Of a stretch of 64,000 nt of DNA, positions 25,075 to 34,213 are shown piece by piece. This stretch comes from Mesorhizobium_K sp040049215 (GTDB lineage Bacteria > Pseudomonadota > Alphaproteobacteria > Rhizobiales > Rhizobiaceae): assembly GCF_040049215.1 (NCBI RefSeq), contig NZ_JBDZDN010000005.1:186001-250000 (forward strand), given 5' to 3'. The notes below the pieces were generated by a model. That model made no database searches. It was not told where the DNA came from and saw only the letters and a list, made by a program, of their open reading frames with translations. The stretch's first letter is position 1. Each line of letters begins with the position of its first letter. The translations under genes were made by a program, and so were the position numbers.

Positions 25075-26034
25075 CTAGTTCGAGCCGGCGATCTGCGGAT
25101 TCTGGGCGAAGTCCGCGGCATTCTCTCTCGTCAGCTTCACGGGAAGAATTTCCAGTTTCGGCTCGGGAACACCTCCTGTCAGCTTGGTGAGGACTGCATT
25201 CATGCCTTCATAACCCATCCTGAAGGGATCCTGCACAACTGCGCCCTGTATCGCGCCATCCTTGATGGCCGCGTAGGACACGGGGTCGATATCGAAGGTA
25301 ACGAGCTTCACATCTGTCCTATTGCTTGACGCGAGCGCCGACGCCGCGCCAAGCGCGATGACTTGATTGCCGGAATAAGCGCCAGCCAGGTCGGGCATTG
25401 ACGTCAGGGCGTCTTCCATCGCCCGGCGGCCGTTTTCGAGGCTCAACGTCAACGAGATCTCAGGCTGCACGCTCAAGCCGAGTTCCCGGGCCCGGTCTTC
25501 GAACCCGCGCTGGCGGTCGACCAGCGCCTGAATACCCGGGCTGTGATTGAAGGAGACGACCTTGGCGCCCGGTGGCAATGCGCCGGCAAGAATTTCCGCG
25601 GCCATCTGTCCGCCCTTGTAGTTGTCGGTCACGATAAAGGTTTCGACAACCCCTGAATTCAACCCCACGTCAGTGATGACCACCGGCTTGGCGCTAGGGT
25701 TGTAAAGGTCTTTCACTGGCTTCGCCAAAATGCTGCTGTCGCCGGGAAACATGATCAGGCCGTCGACACCCTGCGCGTAAAGGTCTTCCACGTCGGCAAC
25801 CTGCTTGGTCGGATCGGTGTCGCCGCCATTGGTGACGATCAGGTCGACATTCACGCCCTTGGCCTCCCACTCGGAGATCGCCTTCCTGGCCCCATCCGTC
25901 ATCGTGATGAGAAAGGGGTTCGTTCCCCAGAACTGCGAATAACCAATGGTGAATTCTTCCGATATCGCAGGCGTCGCCAAGCTCGCCAGTGCACCGATGA
26001 GGACTGCACTCAGGATTGATTTTATAGGCTTCAT
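25075..26034 (-). CDS. Sugar ABC transporter periplasmic binding protein
   Basis: Peripla_BP_4-type receptor of 319 residues with a signal peptide (1-24, ending AISEE). Fold motifs are FTIGYSQFWGTNPF, NGGDTDPTKQVADVEDLYAQ, GVDGLIMFPGD, FNHSPGIQALVDRQRGFED and VKLVTFDIDPVSY. The ATG at 26034 has GGAGGAGA just upstream; an earlier in-frame ATG (26067) has none. It is the first gene of its own transcription unit, with a good promoter and an operator-like palindrome upstream, so it need not depend on the SDR operon before it. Confidence 0.92.
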   Translation of the reverse strand: MKPIKSILSAVLIGALASLATPAISEEFTIGYSQFWGTNPFLITMTDGARKAISEWEAKGVNVDLIVTNGGDTDPTKQVADVEDLYAQGVDGLIMFPGDSSILAKPVKDLYNPSAKPVVITDVGLNSGVVETFIVTDNYKGGQMAAEILAGALPPGAKVVSFNHSPGIQALVDRQRGFEDRARELGLSVQPEISLTLSLENGRRAMEDALTSMPDLAGAYSGNQVIALGAASALASSNRTDVKLVTFDIDPVSYAAIKDGAIQGAVVQDPFRMGYEGMNAVLTKLTGGVPEPKLEILPVKLTRENAADFAQNPQIAGSN

Positions 26035-26090
26035 TGTCTCCTCCAGAGCGGCCATTTCCAAGGGCACCGACCGGCCAACTCGGCGCCGCC

Positions 26091-26145
26091 ATTATACCTA
26101 ATCCAGCACTTGGTACAAGACATCGATCATGAATGATTGATGATC
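26091..26145 (-). promoter_or_regulatory. Promoter with operator-like dyad before the second importer
   Basis: On the minus strand a TTGTAC -35 hexamer (26113-26118) and a perfect TATAAT -10 (26091-26096) are 16 bases apart, about 57 bases before the binding-protein ATG. Just upstream lies a 21-bp dyad (26125-26145) with arms GATCAT and ATGATC. The same half-sites occur at 34214-34234 before the third importer, next to its GntR gene, so that regulator may bind both (inference). Confidence 0.6.
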
Positions 26146-26292
26146 TTGACTAGCGTGGCACAGCCACGACGCGGCCCACAACCACCGAAGCGCCGTGAGG
26201 TATGGGAAACGGCCCCCAGCTTGCAGGAGGCCATTTTGGCTTGCGTTGCGCTGCTGCAGGCGGCGAAGTCGTCGGGTCTTGCCGGACTCTTC

Positions 26293-27030
26293 TTAGTAGG
26301 TTGCCCGGCCGCCGGAGAGATCGAACACCGCCCCGGTCGTGAACGAATTGTCTGCGGAGACCAGCCAGCCGACCATATTGGCGACTTCACCCACCTCGAG
26401 GAAACGTCCTCTCGGAATCTTCGACAGCATGTATTCCACATGCTCTTTGGACATCTGATCGAAGATTCGCGTGCGGGCAGCTGCCGGGGTGATGCAATTC
26501 ACGGCTATGTTGAATGCTGCGGTTTCCTTGCCCACGGACTTGGTAAGGGCGATCACCCCAGCCTTGGACGCGGAATAGGCCGACGCATTGGGATTGCCTT
26601 CTTTCCCGGCAATTGAGGCGACATTGACGATGCGGCCATAGTTGCGTTGCTTCATGCTTGGCAGGACTGCGCGGTTGACGTGGAACGTCCCCAGCAGGTT
26701 GATGTCGATTGTTCGTCGCCACTCTAAGGGATCATACTCCTCGAGCGCGGCATTAGGGCCGGCAATGCCGGCGGAGTGAACCAGGATCGAGACGGGCCCA
26801 ACGCGCTTCTGGGTTTGGGCGAGAGCTGCCTCGACACTGGGGAGGTCGGCGACGTCGACTTTCTCCGCTATCGCCCCGAGGGTGGCGGCCGAAGCATGCG
26901 CCAATTCTTCGTCGATATCCCAGATGGCGACACGCGCGCCGCAAGCGATCAGCCTGCTTGCAATTCCAAAGCCCAGTCCCTGGGCGCCGCCCGTTACCAG
27001 CGCCACCTGTCCGGCATGATCATTGTTCAT
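26293..27030 (-). CDS. Short-chain dehydrogenase/reductase
   Basis: Intact classical SDR, 245 residues: cofactor motif VTGGAQGLGFGIA, NNAG-equivalent HSAGIAG, catalytic Ser in VNVASIAGKEG, and YSASKAG for the Tyr-Lys pair. An ISGG-like end (FDLSGGRATY) closes the fold. It is the last gene of the leftward operon from 34.2 kb, and its ATG lies 11 bases inside the end of the upstream gene, so translation is coupled. Family members oxidise sugar alcohols, 3-hydroxyacyl-CoA and many other substrates. The neighbours (CoA transferase, hydratase) allow a 3-hydroxyacyl-CoA dehydrogenase role, which is inference. Confidence 0.92.
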   Translation of the reverse strand: MNNDHAGQVALVTGGAQGLGFGIASRLIACGARVAIWDIDEELAHASAATLGAIAEKVDVADLPSVEAALAQTQKRVGPVSILVHSAGIAGPNAALEEYDPLEWRRTIDINLLGTFHVNRAVLPSMKQRNYGRIVNVASIAGKEGNPNASAYSASKAGVIALTKSVGKETAAFNIAVNCITPAAARTRIFDQMSKEHVEYMLSKIPRGRFLEVGEVANMVGWLVSADNSFTTGAVFDLSGGRATY

Positions 27031-28198
27031 GCGAATTCTTCCTGTTTGCGGGGTTTTCGGGCGAAGATGCCGCAGACTGGAACCGCGACAACAATTCCGC
27101 TCTCGTTATATTACGACGGAAGTAATGCTCAAAGATCGCGCCCGCCCGACTCTGGAATGTCGGATATTGGGCTGATGTCGGGCGTATCCATGCCCGCTCG
27201 AGGCTCGCTCTCGTCGAAGAAAAATATCCACCATATTGCTGATCGAGATGCGCGTCGTCCCATGCTTTGGTGAGCGCGGGTTGACCATGATGGGCTGGGA
27301 TTATCGTTCCCTGGGCCTCCTCGCTCATCGCGAATTCCACGAAGGACAGCGCTTCCGAGGGGTGCGCGCTGAAGGCGGAGACCCCAAGGCCGGCGCCGCC
27401 AAGCATGCTGCCGGCATGGCCCTCATTCGGTCCGAAGAAGCTTCCGAAGGACAGCCTGCTGACGATATTGTTCTCGGCGTAAGTGGCGTATCCGAAAACC
27501 CACGGGCAAAAAGCATACTGATCGGATTGGACCATCGCGTCATGCACGCCGATGGAGTTCAGCTCGCAACTGCGCGGATCGCAAAACGAGAAGACCTCGT
27601 CCATCACATCGAGCATCTCGCTCAGCACGGTGGGCTCATAGGCAAACCCGGCGGCGTCTTCGGCAATGGGATGCCCCAGATTTGCCATTAGGCTCGCCGC
27701 GGTGGTGAAGGCGTGGGGCGAGGCCAACGGCATCACAATCCTGCCCGATGCATGCCGGCCAAGCTGAAGCAGTTCGTTCAGGGTCGAGGGCATGGAATAT
27801 CCAAGGCGATCCAGCAGGTCCATTCGCGCTGCGGAATGCACGCAGGCCGCATCAATCGGCGCGACCCATAGCGCGTTCGACCGCCGATAGGATCGCAAGG
27901 ACGGACCGCAATAGAGGGCGTCCGCGCCGCTGCCCAGGCAGCGGGGTAGGTGTTGGTCCAGTGGAACGAACAGCGCCTCCTCCACGATCTGCCCACTGAA
28001 CGGATGATCCACGATGAGAAGATCAAACGCCCTTGCCACCTCGGACAAAGGCTGGTCTTCGAAAGCCGTCAGCGGTCGGATCGTCCAATCTATCGAAACA
28101 TGGGGATGAAGGAGCGAGAAGCGGCTGCTGAGCGGCGCCAGTGGGCCGGTTGCCCGGCGATGCCCCCATCCCAATCCCTTCAAGGCGATGGTGCTCAT
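27020..28198 (-). CDS. Solute-binding-protein-like protein without signal peptide
   Basis: A 392-residue protein resembling family-1 extracellular solute-binding proteins: LSSRFSLLHPHVSIDWTIRP, FDLLIVDHPFSGQIVEEALF, LSFGSFFGPNEGHAGSMLGG and SFVEFAMSEEAQGTIIP. The N-terminus (STIALKGLGWGHRRATGP) is not hydrophobic, so export by Sec is not expected and the protein is probably cytoplasmic. Its start overlaps the hydratase stop (ATGA) and its end overlaps the SDR start. Similar signal-less proteins occur beside CaiB-type CoA transferases in other Proteobacteria, from memory. Role unknown: ligand sensor or chaperone for a CoA-pathway intermediate are possibilities. Confidence 0.75.
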   Translation of the reverse strand: MSTIALKGLGWGHRRATGPLAPLSSRFSLLHPHVSIDWTIRPLTAFEDQPLSEVARAFDLLIVDHPFSGQIVEEALFVPLDQHLPRCLGSGADALYCGPSLRSYRRSNALWVAPIDAACVHSAARMDLLDRLGYSMPSTLNELLQLGRHASGRIVMPLASPHAFTTAASLMANLGHPIAEDAAGFAYEPTVLSEMLDVMDEVFSFCDPRSCELNSIGVHDAMVQSDQYAFCPWVFGYATYAENNIVSRLSFGSFFGPNEGHAGSMLGGAGLGVSAFSAHPSEALSFVEFAMSEEAQGTIIPAHHGQPALTKAWDDAHLDQQYGGYFSSTRASLERAWIRPTSAQYPTFQSRAGAIFEHYFRRNITRAELLSRFQSAASSPENPANRKNSHEQ

Positions 28199-28950
28199 TC
28201 CTTGCGCGCCCTGAATTTGGATGGCCCTTCGCCATAGGCGCCCATGGCCATGGCGAACCCCATCAATTCCCGTTCCATGGCCAGCCCGTTTGTGAGGCCA
28301 CCCTCCATAGCGGCGCGTATACCCGCCTTGTTGGTCATGAGCGCGATTTCCGAATTGGCCGCCATATCCTTTGCCAGGGCCAGCGCGGTCTCGAGCTCGG
28401 CGCCCTCTTCCACCAGGATCTCAACCACACCGATCCGATGGGCGTCGGCCGCATCGATGGGCTGCCCGGTGAACAAGATCCGCGAGGCGTGCCCGTAGCC
28501 GACGAGCCTGGTCAGTCGCTGGGAGAAGCCTCCCGCGCCCAGCCAGCCATGCTTCACCTCGGGCGCTGCGAACCGCGCCGATGGCGAGGAGACGCGAATA
28601 TCGCAGTTCAGCGCGATCTCGAAGCCGCCGCCATAGACCCAGCCTTTCAGCGCGCAGACGATGGGCTTCTCGAAGGCGTCGAACTCCCTCGCGTAGTTGA
28701 TGGCATTGCGAAACCCCCAGGGACTGCCGAAGCCATCCAGGGAATTGAGGTCGGTGCCGGCGCAGAACGCCTTTTCCCCGGCGCCCCGAACCACGACCAC
28801 CCTGACGTTTTCGTCCGCCGCCAATCGCTGGAGGCCGTCGCGGATGGCAGCGGCCATGTCCGGGGTGATCGCGTTGTGCTTGTTGGGCCTGTTGAGGACC
28901 AGATGGGCGACGCGATCCGCCCCAATTTCGATGAGGATGTCGGAACTCAT
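28195..28950 (-). CDS. Enoyl-CoA hydratase/isomerase family protein
   Basis: Crotonase-fold enzyme, 251 residues. The oxyanion-hole pieces are EKAFCAGTDLNSL (about 59-71) and LKGWVYGGGFEIALNCDI (about 96-113); FAAPEVKHGW supplies the Glu typical of hydratases (near 127). It overlaps the CoA transferase stop (ATGA) upstream and the solute-binding-like gene downstream. With the CoA transferase it could activate and then hydrate, isomerise or cleave an acid intermediate. The acid cannot be named from sequence. Confidence 0.92.
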   Translation of the reverse strand: MSSDILIEIGADRVAHLVLNRPNKHNAITPDMAAAIRDGLQRLAADENVRVVVVRGAGEKAFCAGTDLNSLDGFGSPWGFRNAINYAREFDAFEKPIVCALKGWVYGGGFEIALNCDIRVSSPSARFAAPEVKHGWLGAGGFSQRLTRLVGYGHASRILFTGQPIDAADAHRIGVVEILVEEGAELETALALAKDMAANSEIALMTNKAGIRAAMEGGLTNGLAMERELMGFAMAMGAYGEGPSKFRARKE

Positions 28951-30170
28951 GCCACGACCTTCCGTTTCCTCAGGCTGGCAAGCTCCTCCTGCGAGAGGCC
29001 GGCGCCAAGAAGGATTTCGGATGTGTGCTCACCCAGCGAGGGCGCGCCAACGATCTTGGGTTCGGGGTGCGTGGAAAACCATACCGTGGGTGCCGTGGTC
29101 GTGATCTTGCCGGCCCGCTTATGCTCATAGGACTGAAAATAGCCTTCGAACTGCGGATGCCCCTTGATCGCCTGGTAGTCGAGCACCGGGCCGGACCACA
29201 CGCCTTTGTCGGTGAAGGCCGCGACGGCTTCACCCACCGTCAGCTTCTCCATCGCGTCGGCCAGGATGGGATAGATTTGGTCGCGCCACTGCGCCAGCGT
29301 GTCATTCGAACCGGCGACCTCGGGACGAGACCGCGCGAGCGCGTCCAAGGCAGGGGACGCGATAATCTCCGCGATCACGCCCAAGTCGGACTGGGCCACC
29401 GCCAGCCACCCGTCCCTGGCCTTGTAGACGCCGTAAGGGGGCTCCATCCATGTCGACGCATAGGGCTGCTTGCCGCGGGGCGCCGTATGACCGGTCGTAA
29501 GATAGGTCGAGATTTCCTGGATCTGAACCTCGAGGGCCGCACCGAGCAGGGAGACCTTGATTTCGGCGCCCTTGCCGGTGCGCGCCTTCTGCAGCAGGCC
29601 CGCCAGAACCCCTTCCGTTGCCAGATGGGACGCCATCACGTCGACCATGTAGACAGGCGAGGGATGCGGCGCCCCCCCTTCCTGGCCGGCATTCCAGGTG
29701 AGGCCCGAAAACGCCTGGACCAACAGGTCCTGCCCTGGTCTTTCGACCATCGGGCCGGTGTCGCCATATCCTGATATCGACACATAGACGAGCGCCGGAT
29801 TTATCCGTTGCAGCGAAGCGAAATCGATGCCTAGCCGGGCGGCTACCCCCGGACGGAAGTTCTGCACCACCGCATCGGCGGACTTGACCAGCCGGTGGAT
29901 GGCGGCAATCCCGTCGGCCGTCTTGAGGTCGATGGCGACGGACTTCTTGTTACGATTGAGCGTGAGATAGGGGGTCGTTTCACCGCCGATGAAGATCCTG
30001 TTCATCGGCGCCGCGCGCGTGAAGTCGGGTCTGGTCGGCCCCTCGATCTTGATGATCTCGCAGCCCATGTCGCCCAGCCTCTGCGTCGCCAGCGGCCCCG
30101 CCATGGCCAACGTCAGATCGACAATGCGCAATCCCTCAAGCGGCCCCGAAGACGCTTCCTGCTCCGACAT
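28947..30170 (-). CDS. CaiB/BaiF (class III) CoA-transferase
   Basis: About 407 residues. Class III CoA transferases move CoA between carboxylic acids through an aspartyl-CoA thioester. Seen: LEGLRIVDLTLAMAGPLATQ, LGDMGCEIIKIEGP, VAIDLKTADG, ADAVVQNFRPGVAARLGID, and the active-site region PVYMVDVMASHLATEGVL with the candidate catalytic Asp. I choose the ATG at 30170 (MSEQEASS) because GGAG lies six bases before it; the ATG at 30182 lacks a site. It initiates the CoA-handling part of the operon, after the epimerase-like gene. Confidence 0.93.
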   Translation of the reverse strand: MSEQEASSGPLEGLRIVDLTLAMAGPLATQRLGDMGCEIIKIEGPTRPDFTRAAPMNRIFIGGETTPYLTLNRNKKSVAIDLKTADGIAAIHRLVKSADAVVQNFRPGVAARLGIDFASLQRINPALVYVSISGYGDTGPMVERPGQDLLVQAFSGLTWNAGQEGGAPHPSPVYMVDVMASHLATEGVLAGLLQKARTGKGAEIKVSLLGAALEVQIQEISTYLTTGHTAPRGKQPYASTWMEPPYGVYKARDGWLAVAQSDLGVIAEIIASPALDALARSRPEVAGSNDTLAQWRDQIYPILADAMEKLTVGEAVAAFTDKGVWSGPVLDYQAIKGHPQFEGYFQSYEHKRAGKITTTAPTVWFSTHPEPKIVGAPSLGEHTSEILLGAGLSQEELASLRKRKVVA

Positions 30171-30224
30171 GATATTCTCCATTGATTATTGGTGATCGTC
30201 ATGGAACGTCTTTGCTCCCGACGA

Positions 30225-31403
30225 TCAGACCCGGCCCTCGATCGGCGGATAGTTGAAAGAGGGTTCCGGATATTCATCGACCGGCTGTTGTTGCACTCGC
30301 CCGATCCGGCCGGCGCAGGCCGCGATTTCCGCGGCGCCGTTCAGCACGGAGAATGTCGTTTCATAACGACGCTCCTCGCCATGCTCGAGCCAGATCAATT
30401 CGTTGCGTTTACGCGCCTCGAGATTGCCAGTGACATGGTTGGTCGAAGGCTCAAAGCCCAGCGCATAGAGCCCTTCCTGCAGATTCTGCCACTCATAGTG
30501 GCAGGGAAATTGCGACTTGACCGTCGTTAGCTCGAGGCCGATGCCGATACGGTCGTTGACGAGGGCAACAGAGACGTGACCGGTTTCGTCGGCGGCGAGT
30601 TCGTGCTCCCAGACCTGCTCGTGGAATGCGGTCTGTGGCGCGGCCTGCCTGTGGTATCCCACCCCTCGGCTGCGATAATTCTCGCCCGCATGGGCGGCCC
30701 AGACAACGTCGCGGATCGGCGCGATATAACGCGATCCCTCATCGAGGATCGGAAAGCCGAGATTGATATGATAGCAGTACATATGCGGCGTACGGTAGAA
30801 ACCATGATTGACCACGCGGTCGATCAGGCGAATATCCTGCCCGTCGACATCGGCCTCTATCCGGCGGATAAGATGCAAGTCCTCGCCGAACACCGTCGCC
30901 TGCACGACGATGCCTTCCGCCCATAGGACGATTTTGTCGTCCACCTTGGTTTCGCCATATCCAACCAGCCGGGCGGGGATATTGGCCACGCGGCCGTGCA
31001 GGGAATGGTGCACGCTGTTGCGCGGACCATAGACGTAATTGTCCGCGGGCACCTCGTTCATATACAGAATATGGTCTAGGCCGCAGGTCACGAGCAGCCC
31101 GGAAAACGAGCGCACCCAAGATAGTCCGTCCTCGCCCTCATATTCGTGCAGGCCCGGATTTCTGAAGCCGGTCGGAGAGTGCCATCCGATCGGAATGCCT
31201 TTGAATTCGCAGTCGCCAATGTCAAAGGCGCGATCCACCAGCACAGTGAACATCAGCCCGGCGGCGGTTCGAAACGCCAGCATGCGTATGCCGCGCTCGA
31301 CGCCATCGCCCAGCGTCATCAGGCGAACGCCGGCAAATTGTGAAAGAGCCCCTGCGCGGCGGGCCAGTTCCCTTTCGTCCATCTCCTGATCGAAAATCTT
31401 CAT
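30225..31403 (-). CDS. DUF4432 family aldose 1-epimerase-like protein
   Basis: A 392-residue protein of the galactose-mutarotase-like superfamily. Features include TVLVDRAFDIGDCEFKGIPI, GLHEYEGEDGLSWVRSF, HHSLHGRVANIPARLVG, YCYHINLGFPILDEGSRYI and a late ECG-like ALGFEPSTNHV. DUF4432 proteins are common in sugar-uptake operons and are presumed to interconvert anomers of an unusual sugar; none of this sequence reveals which. The ATG at 31403 is preferred, with AGGGA nine bases upstream. It follows the third importer's ATPase by 51 bases. Confidence 0.88.
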   Translation of the reverse strand: MKIFDQEMDERELARRAGALSQFAGVRLMTLGDGVERGIRMLAFRTAAGLMFTVLVDRAFDIGDCEFKGIPIGWHSPTGFRNPGLHEYEGEDGLSWVRSFSGLLVTCGLDHILYMNEVPADNYVYGPRNSVHHSLHGRVANIPARLVGYGETKVDDKIVLWAEGIVVQATVFGEDLHLIRRIEADVDGQDIRLIDRVVNHGFYRTPHMYCYHINLGFPILDEGSRYIAPIRDVVWAAHAGENYRSRGVGYHRQAAPQTAFHEQVWEHELAADETGHVSVALVNDRIGIGLELTTVKSQFPCHYEWQNLQEGLYALGFEPSTNHVTGNLEARKRNELIWLEHGEERRYETTFSVLNGAAEIAACAGRIGRVQQQPVDEYPEPSFNYPPIEGRV

Positions 31404-31454
31404 TTTGCTGAGTCCCTTAGCTTGAGCCATGTACCTACACCGAATGGACGGCCG

Positions 31455-32198
31455 CTACATCTTGATGACATGGTCGGTAAGCTCTCGAAGCGTCGTGTCC
31501 TTCTTGTCCACCTCCAGGACCTTGCGTCCATGGCTCAGCACGACAAAGCGATCGCAAACTTCGAAGGCATGGTAGAGATTGTGGGTCACAAGCACGCTGG
31601 CGACCCCTTCGTCCCGGAGGCGCCGAACATAGTCAAGCAACGCATCCGTTTCCCGAACCGAAAGCGCGCTGGTGGGCTCATCGAGGAGCAGCAGTCTGCG
31701 CTTAAAGTACACGGCGCGGGCAATCGCGACCGATTGCTTCTGACCCCCGGACAACGTCCCCACTTCCTGATCGGGATCGCGAATGCCGCTTATGCTCACG
31801 GCGTTCGTCAGGATCTCTCGGGAAATCCTGCGCATCTCGCCAAGCTTCAGCAGCCCGATTGGATTGGCGATCTCTCTGGACAGAAACAAGTTCCTGACGA
31901 TGGACAACTGGTCGATGAGCGCGGCTTCCTGGTAAATGGTCTCGATGCCGCAGTTCTCGGAGTCCCTCCGCGAGCGCAGGGCGACCTCCTTTCCATCCAG
32001 GTAGATCGCACCTGAGGTTATCCGCTCCGTTCCGGACATCAGCTTGATCGTCGTGGACTTGCCCGCGCCGTTGTCGCCAAGCAGACCAACGACCTCGCCA
32101 CGAGAAATCTCGAAGTCAAGATTTCTGACCGCTTCGTAGCGCCCGTAGGACACGCTCACGTTCTCCAGTCTGAAGAAGCTCTCGGAGGGCGACGTCAT
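31455..32198 (-). CDS. Sugar ABC transporter ATP-binding protein (single NBD)
   Basis: A single-domain ATPase of 247 residues: Walker A GLLGDNGAGKSTT, Q-loop YQEAAL, signature LSGGQKQSVAIARAV, Walker B LLLLDEPTSALS and H-loop LVTHNLY. It resembles the FrcA-type ATPases that work as homodimers in sugar importers, unlike the two-NBD proteins elsewhere in the window. The ATG overlaps the permease stop (ATGA). The open frame extends upstream through the permease gene, but that part is a shadow. Confidence 0.94.
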   Translation of the reverse strand: MTSPSESFFRLENVSVSYGRYEAVRNLDFEISRGEVVGLLGDNGAGKSTTIKLMSGTERITSGAIYLDGKEVALRSRRDSENCGIETIYQEAALIDQLSIVRNLFLSREIANPIGLLKLGEMRRISREILTNAVSISGIRDPDQEVGTLSGGQKQSVAIARAVYFKRRLLLLDEPTSALSVRETDALLDYVRRLRDEGVASVLVTHNLYHAFEVCDRFVVLSHGRKVLEVDKKDTTLRELTDHVIKM

Positions 32199-33163
32199 GT
32201 CCTGCCCCTTACCGCACGATTGCCAATCACAGCTGCAACCAACACCGCGCCGATGAAGACATCGAGATAAAAACCGGGCGCGCGCAGTAGAAGCAGAACA
32301 TCCTGGATGGTGAAAACCAGCCAAGTGCCCACGATCATGCCAAGGACAGAGCCACGTCCTCCGGTGAGAGCGACCCCGCCGATGACGCAGGCGGCTATTG
32401 CCTGAAGCTCCAGGCCACCACCCTGCCCCGGCTGGGCCTGATGAATCCGCGCGGTTGCCAAGACGCCCGCAAATGCGGCGCAACCGCCGGCTATGGCGAA
32501 GGCAATCAGCTTGGTCCTGGTCGGCTGGACGCCGATCGCAACCGCGGCGTTCCGATTGCCACCCACCGCGAGCAAGTGGTTTCCGTACCGATGTAGGTGC
32601 ACAAGCGTACCGAGCACGACACCGATGATCAGGAGCCAGAACACGCCGGCGCTGATCTGAATATCCCCCAGCAGAATCCCATCCGAGAAGACGGCGTTGA
32701 ATGGCCCCTCGGGGCGGAACGGCTCGCTGGAGGGGCCATTATAGTATAGCACGCCGCCCCGCCACACCAGCATGGCGCCCAAGGTGACGATGAAGCTTGG
32801 AATGTCGAAGGTGAGGGCCACCACCCCGTTCAGCAGGCCGATTGCCGTTCCAGCCAGGATCGCCAGGGCCACCGAGAGGAACGGATCGAGGCCGCTATTG
32901 AATGCGGACGCCATGACGACGGCGGAGAAGGTGTAGTTCGACCCCACCGAGAGATCGAACTCCCCCGCAAGCATCAGCACTCCCACCCCCATCGCCATTA
33001 TGGCTAGGGGCGGGATGGCGCGCAGCGCGACATTGATATTGGAGGCGCTGAGATAGCGAAACGAATCCGGCGCAACCAAAGCCCAGATGACCAAGACGAG
33101 CTGAAGCGCCACGAACATCGAAACAACGCTGTGTTCCCGAATGGTGTGCGGCAGCCAACTCAC
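32195..33163 (-). CDS. Sugar ABC transporter permease
   Basis: RbsC/FrcC-type permease, 322 residues, strongly hydrophobic with about nine or ten membrane segments. Motifs: MLAGEFDLSVGSNYTFSA (near 65) and AIAACVIGGVALTGGRGSVLG (positions about 32350-32412), the coupling loop. It lies between its binding-protein gene (67 bases upstream) and the ATPase gene (overlap of four bases). Together with DUF4432 this unit has the layout of a FrcBCA-type importer. Confidence 0.94.
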   Translation of the reverse strand: MSWLPHTIREHSVVSMFVALQLVLVIWALVAPDSFRYLSASNINVALRAIPPLAIMAMGVGVLMLAGEFDLSVGSNYTFSAVVMASAFNSGLDPFLSVALAILAGTAIGLLNGVVALTFDIPSFIVTLGAMLVWRGGVLYYNGPSSEPFRPEGPFNAVFSDGILLGDIQISAGVFWLLIIGVVLGTLVHLHRYGNHLLAVGGNRNAAVAIGVQPTRTKLIAFAIAGGCAAFAGVLATARIHQAQPGQGGGLELQAIAACVIGGVALTGGRGSVLGMIVGTWLVFTIQDVLLLLRAPGFYLDVFIGAVLVAAVIGNRAVRGRT

Positions 33164-33230
33164 GATCCTAATCCCTCGGGCGCGGGAATTGGGGCCCAGG
33201 GCCTCAATTCAGAACAGCCGGTCCTGCCGG

Positions 33231-34181
33231 TCATCGATACACGCCCAGCAGGCTGTCGATATCGATCCCCTCCACGCTGGCGCGGTCGGTGAGGCCCTTG
33301 CCGCCGGTGGAAATCGTGGCGGGATAGAGGCCGTACCGGGAGTAGTTGACGATCTGAACCACGGGGTAGAACCCCTGCTCATAGGGCTGCTGATCCGCCG
33401 CCGCGATGATCCGGCCGGACTTGATGCCGTCCATGATCTCGGTGGACATGTCGAAGACCGCAACCGGCACCTTCGACAGCCCCACCTCGTCAAGCGCCTG
33501 CACGATGGTCCGCCCGGTAACCGAGCCCAGGGTCACGGCCGCAGCGATGTCGCTGTGACCCAGCAGGTATTGCACCTGCCCGTCGAGGACGCCCGAGGGG
33601 TCGAGCCCAAGCCCGATCATGTCCGAGGTCGCCCCGACTTCCGCCAGCGCCCGGTCCACACCCTGGCGCCGCAACGTCGCATAGGATGCCTCGGCGAACT
33701 CGACCGACAGGAAAACCCGGTCCCCCGATTTCAGCCCGGCTTCTTCCACCAGGCGCTTGCCCAAGGCATAGCCGGCGGGCTCGAAGTCCTGGCCAACGAA
33801 GGAGAAGCGGCAATTGCCATTCCCGCCTTCCGGATCGTCGATATTGAAGGCGATGACGGGAATCCCGGCCTTGACGGCGTTACATACGGATTCGTCATAG
33901 GCATCGGGCTCCGGCAGCACGACCGCGATGCCATCATACCCCGAGGTGATCGCCGTCTCGATGAGATTGTTGATCTTCACCGGATCGCTGTCGCCCCATT
34001 GAAAGTCGACATCGGCGTCGAGCAGGTCGGCGGCGTCCTGGGCTCCCTTCACAATGATGCTGAAGAGAAGGTCGCCGGGGGCGATGTAGCTGATGAACGC
34101 GATGCGCTCCCTGGCAATTGCGGGGGCCGCCAGGCCCGACGCAAGCAGGGCTGCGGCCGACAGGACTCCTAATCTATTCAT
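33231..34181 (-). CDS. Sugar ABC transporter periplasmic binding protein
   Basis: Peripla_BP_4 receptor of 316 residues with a signal peptide (1-23, ending AIA). Motifs: IAFISYIAPGDLLFSIIVKG, FQWGDSDPVKINNLIETA, YDGIAVVLPEPDAYD, FVGQDFEPAGYALG and AVTLGSVTGRTIVQAL. The ATG at 34181 is preceded by GAGGAAG. First gene of an operon that includes permease, ATPase, epimerase-like, CoA transferase, hydratase, solute-binding-like and SDR genes. Divergent from the GntR gene across a 128-base region with palindromes. Confidence 0.93.
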   Translation of the reverse strand: MNRLGVLSAAALLASGLAAPAIARERIAFISYIAPGDLLFSIIVKGAQDAADLLDADVDFQWGDSDPVKINNLIETAITSGYDGIAVVLPEPDAYDESVCNAVKAGIPVIAFNIDDPEGGNGNCRFSFVGQDFEPAGYALGKRLVEEAGLKSGDRVFLSVEFAEASYATLRRQGVDRALAEVGATSDMIGLGLDPSGVLDGQVQYLLGHSDIAAAVTLGSVTGRTIVQALDEVGLSKVPVAVFDMSTEIMDGIKSGRIIAAADQQPYEQGFYPVVQIVNYSRYGLYPATISTGGKGLTDRASVEGIDIDSLLGVYR

Positions 34182-34213
34182 TTCTTCCTCCCTTTGGCTC
34201 AATCTTAGATAAC

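Noticed and set aside
30180..30205. Possible third ATTGAT/TGATC operator before the CoA-transferase gene
   Set aside because: The spacing and symmetry seen at 26.1 and 34.2 kb are missing, and the gene is internal to an operon.
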